Assembly (NCBI RefSeq): GCF_001685355.1 | Contig: NZ_CP016438.1 | Coordinates: 6,634,001-6,698,000 of the forward strand | Reading direction: 5' to 3' | Length of the DNA: 64,000 bases | Source of the DNA: Streptomyces lincolnensis | GTDB lineage: Bacteria > Actinomycetota > Actinomycetes > Streptomycetales > Streptomycetaceae | In this document: positions 33,373 to 41,847 of the stretch, in pieces | Layout: the number at the start of each line of letters is the position of its first letter | How positions within the stretch are numbered: the first letter of the stretch is position 1 | The notes under the pieces: model-generated | Seen by the model: the letters and a program-made list of their open reading frames with translations, nothing else | What the model was told of the DNA's origin: nothing | The model's database searches: none | Program-made: the position numbers and the translations under genes

Positions 33373-33696
33373 CTAGTGCGAGGATCCCGACAGTTGAAGG
33401 CCGATCACGCCTATGATGACCAGGCTGATCGAGATGATCTTCAGCGTCGACACCAGGTCGTCGAGGAAGATCATTCCGTAGATCGCGGTCCCCGCCGCGC
33501 CGATGCCCGTCCACACGGCGTACGCCGGACCCACGTCGAGTTTCTTCAACGACAGGGTCAGCAGACCGAAGCTGCCGAGCGCGAAGACGCAGAACGCGAT
33601 CGTGGGCCACAGTCGCGTGAAACCGTGCGAGAGCTTCAGACACACGGCGAATCCGGTCTCGAGCAACCCGGCCACCACCACCAGCAGCCACGCCAT
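33373..33696 (-). CDS. gdx: SMR-family guanidinium exporter (Gdx/SugE-type)
   Basis: A 107-residue protein with four transmembrane helices. It closely follows the Gdx/SugE pattern: the central glutamate at residue 13 in VVAGLLETGFAVCLK, HGFTRLWPT in helix 2, and GPAYAVWTGIGAAGTA in helix 3. The last of these separates Gdx from promiscuous EmrE drug exporters. It would export guanidinium with proton antiport as a dual-topology dimer. No guanidine riboswitch was seen in the 89 bases upstream. Confidence 0.88.
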   Translation of the reverse strand: MAWLLVVVAGLLETGFAVCLKLSHGFTRLWPTIAFCVFALGSFGLLTLSLKKLDVGPAYAVWTGIGAAGTAIYGMIFLDDLVSTLKIISISLVIIGVIGLQLSGSSH

Positions 33697-33785
33697 GTGC
33701 TGTCCTCCCGTATGTCCGGCTCGGTGCGATTATGCCTTTACCTGACCCGCGAGGGGGCAAACAACGCGGAGGTCAGCCCACTTCC

Positions 33786-34796
33786 TCAGTCGCCCTCCGT
33801 CCGCTCCCGCGTGGAGAGCATCCGGCGCAGAGAGTAGAGGCGGGCGGGATCGGCGTGCCCCTCGGCCACCCACTGGTCCAACGCGCAGTCCGGCTCATCA
33901 TGACTGCACGCGCGCGGGCAGCCCTCGGTTCCCGGCACCAGGTCGGGGAAGGCGAGGATCACCCGGGAGGGGTCCACGTGGTGCAGACCGAACGACCGCA
34001 GGCCCGGGGTGTCGATCACCCAGCCCGCGTCGCCCGCGAGCGGCAGGGCCAGCGCCGAGGTCGTGGTGTGGCGGCCGCGGCCCGTCACCGCGTTCACATG
34101 GCCGGTCAGCCGGCGGCGTTCCTCCGGGACCAGCGAGTTGACCAAGGTCGTCTTGCCGACACCCGAGTGACCCACGAAGGCGGTGATCCTGCCGTCGAGC
34201 TGCTCGCGGACCCGGCCCACCGCGTCGCCGCTCTCCAGTTCCGCACGGCTGGTGACCACGTACGGGATGTCCAGGTGGCCGTAGAGCTCCAGCAGCTTGT
34301 CGGGCGAGGCGAGGTCCGACTTGGTCATGACCAGCAGGGGTTCCAGGCCCGCGTCGAACGCCGCCACCAGGCAGCGGTCGATCAGGCGCGGGCGGGGTTC
34401 CGGGTCGGCGAGGGCCGTGACGATGGCGAGCTGGTCGGCGTTGGCGACGATCACGCGCTCGTACGGGTCGTCGTCGTCCGCCGTGCGACGCAGGACCGAC
34501 TTGCGGTCCTCGATGCGGACGATGCGGGCGAGGGTGTCCTTCTTGCCGGTCAGATCGCCGACGATGGACACCCGATCACCGACCACGGCCGCCTTGCGGC
34601 CCAGCTCGCGGGCCTTCATCGCCAGGACGATCCGGTCGTCGACGAGGCAGGTCAGGCGGCCCCGGTCGACGGTGAGGACCATGCCCTCGACCGCGTCCTC
34701 GTGCTTGGGGCGGGTGTGCGTACGCGGTCGGTTGCCCTTGCGGTTCGGGCGGGAGCGGATGTCGTCCTCGTCGGTGTGCTTGCCGTAGCGGCGCAT
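33786..34796 (-). CDS. rsgA: Ribosome small-subunit-dependent GTPase A (RsgA)
   Basis: A 336-residue circularly permuted GTPase. An OB-fold N-terminus is followed by TKSD (G4) before GHSGVGKTTLVN (G1) and DTPG (G3), the permuted order of RsgA/YjeQ. The zinc-binding domain CPRACSHDEPDC follows. RsgA assists late 30S maturation and responds to (p)ppGpp. ATG at 34796, 12 bases after the aroA stop, so the two are co-transcribed. Confidence 0.94.
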   Translation of the reverse strand: MRRYGKHTDEDDIRSRPNRKGNRPRTHTRPKHEDAVEGMVLTVDRGRLTCLVDDRIVLAMKARELGRKAAVVGDRVSIVGDLTGKKDTLARIVRIEDRKSVLRRTADDDDPYERVIVANADQLAIVTALADPEPRPRLIDRCLVAAFDAGLEPLLVMTKSDLASPDKLLELYGHLDIPYVVTSRAELESGDAVGRVREQLDGRITAFVGHSGVGKTTLVNSLVPEERRRLTGHVNAVTGRGRHTTTSALALPLAGDAGWVIDTPGLRSFGLHHVDPSRVILAFPDLVPGTEGCPRACSHDEPDCALDQWVAEGHADPARLYSLRRMLSTRERTEGD

Positions 34797-34808
34797 GGCG
34801 TACGTCCC

Positions 34809-36134
34809 CTACGCCCCATCGCTCCCGAGCATCGCTGCCCACAGGTCCGGGAAGTCCGGCAGGGTCTTCGCCGTCGTCGCCACGTTCTCGATGCGCACGC
34901 CCTCGACCGCGAGGCCGATGATCGCGCCGGCCGTCGCCATGCGGTGGTCCTCGTACGTGTGGAAGGTCCCGCCGTGCAGCGCGCGCGGCCGGATGTGCAG
35001 ACCGTCGGCGGTCTCGGTGACGTCACCGCCGAGTTCGTTGATCTCCTTGGTGAGCGCGGCCAGCCGGTCCGTCTCGTGCAGCCGCAGATGGGCCACGCCC
35101 CGCAGCGTCGAGGGGGAGTCCGCGAGGGCCGCGACCGCCGCGATGCCGGGGGTCAGCTCGCCGACCTCGCTCAGGTCGACATCGATGCCGTGGATCGAGC
35201 CCGAGCCGGTGAACGCCAGGCCGTACTCGGTGAGTTCGCAGGAACCGCCCATTTCGGTGAAGATCTCACGCAGCCGGTCACCGGGCTGGGTGGTACGGGC
35301 CGGCCAGTCCGGGACGACGACCTTGCCCCCGGTCACCAGCGCCGCCGCCAGGAACGGCTGGGCGTTGGACAGATCCGGCTCGACCGTCAGGTCCCGGCCC
35401 AGCAGCGCGCCCGGCGTCACCCGCCACACGTTCGGCTCGCCGCCCGACTCCGGGGTGTCCACCTGCGCGCCGACCGAGCGCAGCATGTCGACGGTCATCC
35501 GGATGTGCGGCATGGAGGGCAGGGTGCCGCCGATGTGCCGGACCTCGACCCCCTGGTTGAAGCGCGGGCCGGACAGCAGCAGCGCCGAGACGAACTGCGA
35601 CGAGGACGAGGCGTCGATCTCCACCTGGCCGCCGTCCAGCGCCCCGCCGCCGTGCACCGTGAGCGGCAGCGCGCCCCGGCCGTCGTCGTCGATGCGGGCG
35701 CCGAGGACGCGCAGGGCGTCGATCACGCCGTTCAGGGGGCGTTCGTACGACCTCGGGTCGCCGTCGAAGCGGATGTCACCGTCGGCGAGGGCGGCGACGG
35801 GGGGCAGGAAGCGCATCACGGTGCCGGCGTTGCCGACGTCCACGGTCGCCGGGCCGCGCAGGCCCGCCGGCAGCACGCGCCAGCTCTCGCCCGTGCCGTC
35901 GGGGCCCACGCCCTCCTCGATGCCCACGCCCATCTCGCGGAGGGCGGCGGCCATGAGGAGGGTGTCCCGGGAGCGCAGGGGGCGGCGGAGCCAGCCGGGT
36001 TCGCTCGCGAGGGAGGCCAGGACCAATGCGCGGTTGGTGACCGACTTGGACCCCGGGACGTGGACCGTCGCGTCGACGGCTCCGCTCGCGTGGGGGGCGG
36101 GCCAGAGGGCGGTGTCTGAGGGGTTCAAAGCCAT
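34809..36134 (-). CDS. aroA: 3-phosphoshikimate 1-carboxyvinyltransferase (EPSP synthase) AroA
   Basis: A 441-residue enzyme of the shikimate pathway, joining shikimate 3-phosphate and phosphoenolpyruvate. The motifs [11 protein letters not shown] near the N-terminus, [12 protein letters not shown] and [13 protein letters not shown] ([13 protein letters not shown]) near the C-terminus are those of EPSP synthases. The GNAGTxxRxL loop is the normal form at the glyphosate-contact site (the glycine is intact). ATG at 36134. It forms an operon with rsgA. Confidence 0.95.
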   Translation of the reverse strand: MALNPSDTALWPAPHASGAVDATVHVPGSKSVTNRALVLASLASEPGWLRRPLRSRDTLLMAAALREMGVGIEEGVGPDGTGESWRVLPAGLRGPATVDVGNAGTVMRFLPPVAALADGDIRFDGDPRSYERPLNGVIDALRVLGARIDDDGRGALPLTVHGGGALDGGQVEIDASSSSQFVSALLLSGPRFNQGVEVRHIGGTLPSMPHIRMTVDMLRSVGAQVDTPESGGEPNVWRVTPGALLGRDLTVEPDLSNAQPFLAAALVTGGKVVVPDWPARTTQPGDRLREIFTEMGGSCELTEYGLAFTGSGSIHGIDVDLSEVGELTPGIAAVAALADSPSTLRGVAHLRLHETDRLAALTKEINELGGDVTETADGLHIRPRALHGGTFHTYEDHRMATAGAIIGLAVEGVRIENVATTAKTLPDFPDLWAAMLGSDGA

Positions 36135-36186
36135 AGGGTCACTTTAGTAGGGGGTGGTGTTCCAGGTGCAGCGCTGTCATGGCTGG

Positions 36187-36909
36187 TCACACCTCCAGCA
36201 ACCATCGGCCGCCGCCTATCAGCGAGCACAGGCTCACCGCGTGGAACAGGAACAGCCACAGGCCGGCCGGTGCGTGCGTCAGACGGGACAGCTGGTCCGC
36301 GTCGGAATCCCCCGCCCCGCCCCGCGACCGCTTCGCCTGCAACTCGAAAGCGGGACGTACCCCGCCCAGCAGCAGGAACCAGACCACCGCGTAGGCGAAG
36401 GCCGCCTGGACCTGGGGGCCGGCCAGCCAGGAGACGACCACGAACGTGCCGCCGGTGACGACGACCGTCAGGGCGCCGTAGGCGTTGCGGATCATGACGA
36501 GCATCGCGATGAGCAGGGCCGTCGCCGCCCAGAGGAGCAGGGTGATGCGGCCCGCGGCCAGCAGGGCGGCGCCGCCCAGGCCCAGCAGGGGCGGCGCGGT
36601 GTAGCCGGCCGCGGCGGTGAGGATCATGCCGAGGCCGTGGGGCTTGCCGCGGCTGACGGTGAGGCCGCTGGTGTCGGAGTGCAGGCGGATGCCGGTGAGC
36701 TGGCGGCCGGTGAGCAGGGCGACGAGACCGTGGCCGCCCTCGTGGGCGATGGTGATGGCGTTGCGGGAGACCCGCCACAGGGTGTGCGGGACCACTATGG
36801 CCAGCGCCGCGACCATGGTGGCGAGCACCACCCACAGATCGGGGTCGGGCTGGAGGCCCACGAGCCGGTCCCAGAGGTCGGGCAGCGCGGTGGATGCGGT
36901 GCTGTCCAT
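36187..36909 (-). CDS. M50-family intramembrane metallopeptidase
   Basis: A 240-residue polytopic membrane protein with the zinc motif HEGGH inside a hydrophobic helix (AITIAHEGGHGLVALLTG) and about six hydrophobic segments. The size and the HEGGH motif fit the single-domain M50B group. No PDZ or CBS domain is present. The substrate is unknown; family members cleave membrane-bound anti-sigma factors or signal peptides. ATG at 36909. Divergent from the SRAP gene. Confidence 0.85.
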   Translation of the reverse strand: MDSTASTALPDLWDRLVGLQPDPDLWVVLATMVAALAIVVPHTLWRVSRNAITIAHEGGHGLVALLTGRQLTGIRLHSDTSGLTVSRGKPHGLGMILTAAAGYTAPPLLGLGGAALLAAGRITLLLWAATALLIAMLVMIRNAYGALTVVVTGGTFVVVSWLAGPQVQAAFAYAVVWFLLLGGVRPAFELQAKRSRGGAGDSDADQLSRLTHAPAGLWLFLFHAVSLCSLIGGGRWLLEV

Positions 36910-36959
36910 GTTTCCCGGTGGCTCCCTCTCGTCGTACGGAGTCTGGCAGTGTGGCACGT

Positions 36960-37775
36960 ATGTGCGGACGGTATGCAGCCAGTCGTGGGCCCGAGGATCT
37001 CGCAGGAATCTTTGAGGTCGAGAAGTGGGAGCCCGAGGAGACACTGGCACCCGATTACAACGTGGCCCCGACCAAGGAGGTCTACGCCGTCCTCGACCGT
37101 CCTCTTAAGGACGTGGAGGATCCCCAGCCGGTTCGGCAGCTGCGGAAGCTGAAGTGGGGGCTGGTGCCGAGCTGGTCGAAGACCCCCGAGGGCGCGGCCC
37201 GGATGATCAACGCGCGGGCCGAGACGGTGCACGAGAAGCCGTCGTACAAGCGGGCCTTCTCCACGCGCCGCTGCATCATCCCCGCCGACGGCTACTACGA
37301 GTGGGTCACCGGCACGCAGGAGCGGGATCTGGAGGTCGAGGGCAAGAAGAAGCGGCCGCGCAAGCAGCCGTACTTCGTGCTGCCCGCCGACGGGTCGGTG
37401 TTCGCGATGGCCGGGCTGTACGAGTTCTGGCGGGACAAGACCCTGCCCGACGACCATCCGCAGGCCTGGTGGGTGACCTGCTCGGTGATCACGACGGAGG
37501 CGGAGACGGGCCCGCTGGGCGTCTCCCCGGCCGACGGGCCGCGCACGCTCGCCGAGATCCACCCCCGGATGCCGCTCATGCTCACCCCGGACCGCTGGGA
37601 CTCCTGGCTCGACCCGTCCCGCACCGACGTGGAAGACCTGCGCTCCCTGCTCGCCCCGCCGCCCGAGGGCCTGATGCGGGCCTATCCGGTGAGCACGGCC
37701 GTCAGCAACGTCCGCAACAACGGCCCGGAGCTGCTGAAGGAGCTGGAGGGGCCCGAAGAGGGCACACTCTTCTAG
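36960..37775 (+). CDS. SRAP/HMCES-family abasic-site DNA-protein crosslink protein (YedK-like)
   Basis: A 271-residue SRAP domain protein. The start MCGRY puts the catalytic cysteine at position 2. The other conserved residues are seen in YNVAPTKEV (Asn), PADGYYEW (Glu) and HPRMPLML (His). These proteins form a thiazolidine link with abasic sites in single-stranded DNA and shield them. ATG at 36960, divergent from the M50 gene with 50 bases between the starts. No LexA box is visible in this gap. Confidence 0.93.
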   Translation: MCGRYAASRGPEDLAGIFEVEKWEPEETLAPDYNVAPTKEVYAVLDRPLKDVEDPQPVRQLRKLKWGLVPSWSKTPEGAARMINARAETVHEKPSYKRAFSTRRCIIPADGYYEWVTGTQERDLEVEGKKKRPRKQPYFVLPADGSVFAMAGLYEFWRDKTLPDDHPQAWWVTCSVITTEAETGPLGVSPADGPRTLAEIHPRMPLMLTPDRWDSWLDPSRTDVEDLRSLLAPPPEGLMRAYPVSTAVSNVRNNGPELLKELEGPEEGTLF

Positions 37776-37776
37776 C

Positions 37777-38406
37777 GTGAGGACCGAGATCATCAGCACC
37801 GAGGCGGGGGACGCCCGCCTCACCTGGCACCCGGCGAGGAAGGCGCGCCTCGTCCTGGCGGTCGGCCACGGCGCGGGCGGCGGCATCGAGGCGCGGGACC
37901 TTCAGGCCCTGGCCAGGGTGCTCCCGGGGCACGGTGTGAGCGTCGCCCTGGTGGAGCAGCCCTGGCGGGTGGCCGGGAAGAAGCTGGCGCCGGCGCCGAA
38001 GACGCTGGACGTGGGGTGGCGGGGGATCTGGCCCGCGGTCGCTGAGGCCGGGCTGCCCGTGATCTCCGGCGGGCGCAGCGCCGGGGCCCGCGTGGCCTGC
38101 CGTACGGCCGTCGAGCTGGGCGCGCACGCCGTCCTCGCCCTCAGTTTCCCGCTGCACCCGCCGGGCAGGCCCGAGAAGTCCCGCGCCGACGAACTGCTGG
38201 GGTCCCAGGTGCCCACCCTGGTCGTCCAGGGCGGCAACGACCCCTTCGGGAAGCCGGAGGAGTTCCCGGACGGCTCCCACGAGCTCGTCGAGGTGCCGTA
38301 CGGCGATCACGGCTTCGTCGTGCCGAAACGCGCCGCGATCACGCAGGAGGACGCCGTGAAGGTCATCACGGACGCGGTCGTGAAGTGGTCCGGGTCACTG
38401 GGGTAA
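37777..38406 (+). CDS. Alpha/beta hydrolase (KANL3/Tex30-like)
   Basis: A 209-residue alpha/beta hydrolase. LAVGHGAGGGIEARDL is the oxyanion region, GGRSAGARVACR holds the nucleophile serine, and YGDHGF the catalytic histidine. It belongs to the bacterial branch near Tex30, whose substrate is unknown. The GTG at 37777 follows the SRAP stop by one base, so they are co-transcribed. The stop is inside the first copy of a tandem 18-base duplication (38389-38424). Confidence 0.82.
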   Translation: MRTEIISTEAGDARLTWHPARKARLVLAVGHGAGGGIEARDLQALARVLPGHGVSVALVEQPWRVAGKKLAPAPKTLDVGWRGIWPAVAEAGLPVISGGRSAGARVACRTAVELGAHAVLALSFPLHPPGRPEKSRADELLGSQVPTLVVQGGNDPFGKPEEFPDGSHELVEVPYGDHGFVVPKRAAITQEDAVKVITDAVVKWSGSLG

Positions 38407-38424
38407 TCCGGGTCACTGGGGTAA
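38389..38424. repeat. 18-bp perfect tandem duplication
   Basis: TCCGGGTCACTGGGGTAA occurs twice, at 38389-38406 and 38407-38424. The first copy ends the hydrolase gene with its TAA stop; the second lies between that stop and the sigR promoter. Confidence 0.9.
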
Positions 38425-38431
38425 AGGTTCG

Positions 38432-38457
38432 GGAATGTTGAGTCGCGGACCTCTGTT
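38432..38457 (+). promoter_or_regulatory. sigR autoregulatory sigma-R promoter (p2)
   Basis: GGAAT (38432-38436) and GTT (38455-38457) are separated by 18 bases, the sigma-R consensus. It lies about 60 bases before the upstream ATG at 38518, so it drives the longer product sigma-R-prime, as in S. coelicolor. Confidence 0.85.
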
Positions 38458-38517
38458 GAGGCGGACAGAAGTGCTGAGCAAGCAGCACCGACCGTCGTAG
38501 GAGAGGAAGTCCGCCGC

Positions 38518-38682
38518 ATGGGTTCGACCTACTGCCCGAGCCGCAGCAGCCGCGCCGACCTGGACTGGACGGTGCTGCACGCGGCCAGGACCACCCCTAT
38601 TCGAGGGGCGGCCGGGACGGGTAGTCGTCTATCCTCCGATTCTGGTGGGTCGGGTTTCCGGCCTGCCCGGAATCTTGAGGAG
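38518..38682 (+). other. In-frame N-terminal extension of sigma-R-prime
   Basis: The reading frame opens at ATG 38518 and runs 55 codons before the GTG start of sigma-R at 38683. The extension ([16 protein letters not shown]...) is Ser/Arg/Gly-rich with no domain. In S. coelicolor a 55-residue extension made from the inducible promoter gives an unstable form of sigma-R that is destroyed by ClpP1/P2. Confidence 0.78.
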
Positions 38683-39378
38683 GTGGGTCCGGTTCCCGGT
38701 ACCGACGCAGGGACCGAACACGGCCAGGCGGAGCAGCCCGAGGGCCAGGGCACGAGCGTGGCGACCAGTACGGAGTCGACTGCCGAGCGCAGCGCGCGCT
38801 TCGAACGGGACGCGCTCGAATTCCTCGACCAGATGTACTCGGCGGCGCTGCGCATGACGCGCAACCCGGCCGACGCCGAGGATCTGGTGCAGGAGACGTA
38901 CGCCAAGGCGTACGCGTCCTTCCACCAGTTCCGCGAGGGCACCAACCTGAAGGCCTGGCTGTACCGCATCCTCACCAACACCTTCATCAACTCGTACCGC
39001 AAGAAGCAGCGCGAACCCCAGCGCTCCGCGGCCGAGGAGATCGAGGACTGGCAGCTCGCGCGTGCCGAGTCGCACATGTCGACCGGTCTGCGCTCCGCCG
39101 AGTCGCAGGCGCTCGACCACCTGCCCGACTCGGACGTGAAGGAAGCGCTCCAGGCCATCCCCGAGGAATTCCGGATCGCCGTGTACCTCGCCGACGTAGA
39201 GGGCTTTGCGTACAAGGAGATCGCGGACATCATGGGGACACCCATCGGTACGGTGATGTCCCGGCTGCACCGGGGCCGCCGTCAACTGCGCGGCATGCTC
39301 GAGGACTACGCCCGTGAGCGCGGACTGGTCCCGGCCGGTGCCGGAGAGTCGAACGAAGCGAAAGGCTCGGGCTCATGA
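38683..39378 (+). CDS. sigR: ECF sigma factor SigR (thiol-oxidative stress)
   Basis: From GTG 38683 the product is 231 residues; from ATG 38518 it is 286 (sigma-R-prime). Region 2 is [26 protein letters not shown] and region 4 is [44 protein letters not shown], both of the ECF12/SigR group. Sigma-R is held by RsrA when thiols are reduced and is freed by disulfide stress. Its regulon includes thioredoxin, mycothiol and mycoredoxin genes. The stop overlaps the rsrA start (ATGA), which couples synthesis of the pair. Confidence 0.96.
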
Positions 39379-39677
39379 GCTGCGGAGAGCCGCACGAGAC
39401 GGATTGCGGCGAGATCCTCGATCACCTCTACGAGTTTCTCGACCGGGAGATGCCCGACACCGACTGCACCAAGTTCGAGCAGCACTTCGAGGAGTGCTCG
39501 CCGTGCCTGGAGAAGTACGGGCTCGAACAGGCCGTCAAGAAGCTGGTCAAGCGCTGCTGCGGTCAGGACGACGTGCCGACCGATCTGCGGTCCAAGGTCA
39601 TGGGGCGGATCGATCTGATCCGTTCCGGCCAGGCCGTGCCCGAGCACGACATCACCGCGACCCCGCAGGAGTCGTGA
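39375..39677 (+). CDS. rsrA: Redox-sensing zinc anti-sigma factor RsrA
   Basis: A 100-residue ZAS protein. Cys3, Cys11, Cys31, His37, Cys41, Cys44, Cys61 and Cys62 are all at the positions known in S. coelicolor RsrA. The zinc ligands are of the HxxxCxxC type (His37, Cys41, Cys44, with Cys11), and oxidation forms a disulfide that releases zinc and sigma-R. The start overlaps the sigR stop by four bases. A terminator follows at 39699. Confidence 0.96.
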
Positions 39678-39698
39678 CACCGGGAGGAGCGGATGTGT

Positions 39699-39717
39699 CC
39701 GGGGCCGGGCCCCGGAC
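39699..39717. terminator. Terminator between rsrA and the roadblock gene
   Basis: TCCGGGGC (39699-39706) and GCCCCGGA (39710-39717) pair around a CGG loop between the convergent stops at 39677 and 39724. Confidence 0.7.
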
Positions 39718-39723
39718 GCCTCG

Positions 39724-40089
39724 TCAGATCTCCAGGCCCGACTCGATCCGCTTCAGGCCGTGCCGGGCCAGGGCCAGGTTGCTGCGGGAGCGGTCGAGCG
39801 CGAGGTAGAGGAACAGACTCCCCGCGCTGCCGGTGAGCGGCCTGATCAGGTGGTACTGCCTGCCCAGCGTGATCAGAACGTCCTCGATCGTGTCGTCCAT
39901 GTCCAGTGAGGCGAGCGTGCGCATCTTGGACCGTACGACCTCGGTGTTGCCCGCTGCCGCGAGTTCCAGGTCGAGGCCCTGCCCTCCCCCCAGCGAGCCG
40001 AGCGACATACCGCTCTCGTAGTCGACGAGAGCGACGCCGAGCGCTCCCTCGACGGCCATGGCTTCCTTCAGCGCGGTCTCGATGTTCAT
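39724..40089 (-). CDS. Roadblock/LC7-domain protein A
   Basis: A 121-residue roadblock domain protein, beginning MNIETALKEAMAVEGALGVALVDYESGMSLG and ending in a helix with SNLALARHGLKRIE. The fold is a profilin-like dimer that in Myxococcus regulates the GTPase MglA. No signal peptide is present. ATG at 40089. It is divergent from a second roadblock gene, and the intergenic region carries an inverted repeat (40173-40209). No MglA-like GTPase is encoded nearby. Confidence 0.82.
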   Translation of the reverse strand: MNIETALKEAMAVEGALGVALVDYESGMSLGSLGGGQGLDLELAAAGNTEVVRSKMRTLASLDMDDTIEDVLITLGRQYHLIRPLTGSAGSLFLYLALDRSRSNLALARHGLKRIESGLEI

Positions 40090-40172
40090 GGTGTCGCCCC
40101 AATTCCTCGGTGCTGCTGACCGGTCGATGTCCGGCCATCTACGATCGAACGTGAGTGACTCTCGGGTCACAA

Positions 40173-40209
40173 AACGTCAACTCTGTTAAAAGGTATGGAA
40201 GTTGACGTT
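40173..40209. promoter_or_regulatory. Inverted repeat in the divergent roadblock promoter
   Basis: AACGTCAAC (40173-40181) and GTTGACGTT (40201-40209) are perfect 9-base arms 28 bases apart centre to centre, flanking an A/T-rich core. It sits between the starts of the divergent roadblock genes. Confidence 0.55.
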
Positions 40210-40244
40210 CAAAGTACTGTGCGTCGTGGAGAGGTGGAGGGGGA

Positions 40245-40619
40245 ATGGGGGAAATGACGACGGCGCTCCAGGCATCCCTGGACCGGCTGCTCGATTCCCC
40301 CGGGGTCACCGGCGTCGCCCTCGTCGACGCGGTCACCGGCCTGACCTACGCCGGCGCCGGGGACAGTGCCGAGGCGGGAGCGGGGGCGGAGGCCTGCGAG
40401 CTCGCCACCCTCATCGCCGAACGGCTGGGCGCGGCGGGAGCCGAGGGGGAACTGGAGAGCGTGGTCACCACCAGCACCAGGCGTCACCAGGTGCTCCTGG
40501 CGGTGCCGCGCCCGGCGGGTGACCCCCTGCTGCTGGCCGCCGGACTGGACCGGGACCGGGTCAATGTGGCGCTGGCGCTGCGGACCCTGGGCGACCACGC
40601 CGCAGAGGTGCTGGCGTGA
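40245..40619 (+). CDS. Roadblock-like protein B
   Basis: A 124-residue small protein of the roadblock type: a helix (LQASLDRLLDSPGVTGVALVD), a strand pair and a closing helix (VNVALALRTLGDHAAEVLA). It is more divergent in its middle than the two other roadblock proteins here. ATG at 40245. Its last codons overlap the start of the DUF4388 gene (GTGA), which argues for coupled expression. Confidence 0.7.
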   Translation: MGEMTTALQASLDRLLDSPGVTGVALVDAVTGLTYAGAGDSAEAGAGAEACELATLIAERLGAAGAEGELESVVTTSTRRHQVLLAVPRPAGDPLLLAAGLDRDRVNVALALRTLGDHAAEVLA

Positions 40620-41467
40620 CGGCGCCCACGGCACGCAACGTACCGGCGCTGTTGCAGCGGCTTCGCGAGGAGTCCTTCAGCGGGACGGTACGGGTCTTCG
40701 GCCACCCGGGCGGAACGATCCATCTGCGCGACGGGCTGGTGGGCGCGATCGAGACACCGGGCGCGCCGGGCGTCACCTCGGCGCTGCTCGCCTCGGGCCG
40801 GATCGGCGACGAGGAGTGGCTGGCGGCCTGCGCCGCGGAGCCCGACGCGGACCGGCTCGGCGGACATCTGGTGGCCGCCGGGCTGATCGGCGCCGCCGAA
40901 CTGGACGTCGTCCGTACGGCGGCCGTGTTCGACGGCGCGTTCGCCATGGCCCTCAGCCCTCCGGGGGAGCGGGAGGTGGGCGAGCGTGAACCCGCGCTCG
41001 TCGTCGAACAGGGAGTGGAACCACGGCGGTTGACCGAGGAGACCGCACGGCGCATGGCCCTGCTCTCCCGGTTGTGGGGACCGCCGGGCGAGCTGGCACG
41101 GATCCGCCCCGCGGCCGTCGCGGACGCGGGTTCCGGCCGGGCCCACGGCAGGCTCGCGCCGCGGCAGCGGGACGTCCTCGCCGTGGCCAACGGCCGCCGG
41201 ACACCCCGTGACCTCGCCTTCTCGCTGGGACGCGGACTGTTCGCGGTGATGCTGGACCTCGCCCGCCTGGAGGCGCTCGGTCTGGTCCGCAGGGAGTCCG
41301 GAGCCGGCGCCGCCGGCCGGCCGAGCACCGCACCGCGTGCCCTCGCGCCGGACACGTCCACCATCACGGCATCCGGGGCCGCGGCCCTGCCGAAGCGCCG
41401 ACCCGGCAGCGGTCTTCCCGGCCGTACTCCGGGCCGTGTTCCGGGACAGAAGGGGAGGGGCGGCTAG
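40616..41467 (+). CDS. DUF4388 (PATAN-like) domain protein
   Basis: A 283-residue protein with an N-terminal DUF4388 domain (residues about 1-130): LRRLREESFSGTVRV-like opening (LLQRLREESFSGTVRVFG) and TIHLRDGLVGAIE, then LLASGRIGDEEW, the alpha-beta pattern of this family. Residues 150-230 contain a winged-helix-like segment (VLAVANGRRTPRDLAFSLGRGLFAVMLDLARLEALGLV). DUF4388 proteins accompany response-regulator and roadblock proteins. GTG at 40616. The C-terminal 60 residues are low-complexity Pro/Gly/Arg. Confidence 0.72.
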   Translation: MTAPTARNVPALLQRLREESFSGTVRVFGHPGGTIHLRDGLVGAIETPGAPGVTSALLASGRIGDEEWLAACAAEPDADRLGGHLVAAGLIGAAELDVVRTAAVFDGAFAMALSPPGEREVGEREPALVVEQGVEPRRLTEETARRMALLSRLWGPPGELARIRPAAVADAGSGRAHGRLAPRQRDVLAVANGRRTPRDLAFSLGRGLFAVMLDLARLEALGLVRRESGAGAAGRPSTAPRALAPDTSTITASGAAALPKRRPGSGLPGRTPGRVPGQKGRGG

Positions 41468-41754
41468 TGACCCCACAGGACGGGACCCCACGGGACCGTC
41501 GAGCGGCCGAGGCCGCACCGGCACGGGAACGAGCCGCTCCGGAAGCCGAACCCGGCTCTCCGTCTCCGCCTTCCCGGACACCGAATCCGTCACGGCGGTC
41601 CCTGCCCCGGCGAGGTGCCGCTGCGGCGTCCGGCCCGCCCTTACCCGGGCTGCCGTCGATGCTGTCGGCCGAGGATCTCGCCGCCCACCAGCCCTCCGTC
41701 GAGATGCTGCAGCGTGTCCGCAAGGCGCTGCGTGCTCTTCCGGAGCCGGACTGA
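41467..41754 (+). CDS. Hypothetical proline/alanine-rich protein
   Basis: A 95-residue protein starting with GTG at 41467, which shares a base with the TAG of the DUF4388 gene. Residues 1-55 are Pro/Ala/Arg-rich; residues 60-95 form a more regular helix-containing tail (LSAEDLAAHQPSVEMLQRVRKALRAL). No family is recognised. The base composition and tight linkage support coding, but the first half is weak. Confidence 0.5.
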   Translation: MTPQDGTPRDRRAAEAAPARERAAPEAEPGSPSPPSRTPNPSRRSLPRRGAAAASGPPLPGLPSMLSAEDLAAHQPSVEMLQRVRKALRALPEPD

Positions 41755-41847
41755 ACCCGGCCGAACTCTCTTACGCCCGGCCCGACTTATCGCACTCGCT
41801 TGGACCGTACCAGTACCGGCATATGCCCGGAACAAGGAGCACGACGG

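Noticed and set aside
33732..36119. A 795-codon plus-strand frame over rsgA and aroA
   Set aside because: The minus strand encodes two complete enzymes with all motifs; the plus frame has only low-complexity sequence.
36910..36959. A LexA (SOS) box before the SRAP gene
   Set aside because: No GAAC-N4-GTTC type sequence is present in this short gap.
37000..37775. Frame overlap at SRAP as a second gene on the minus strand
   Set aside because: SRAP has MCGRY with all catalytic residues; the opposite frame has none and lacks an SD sequence.
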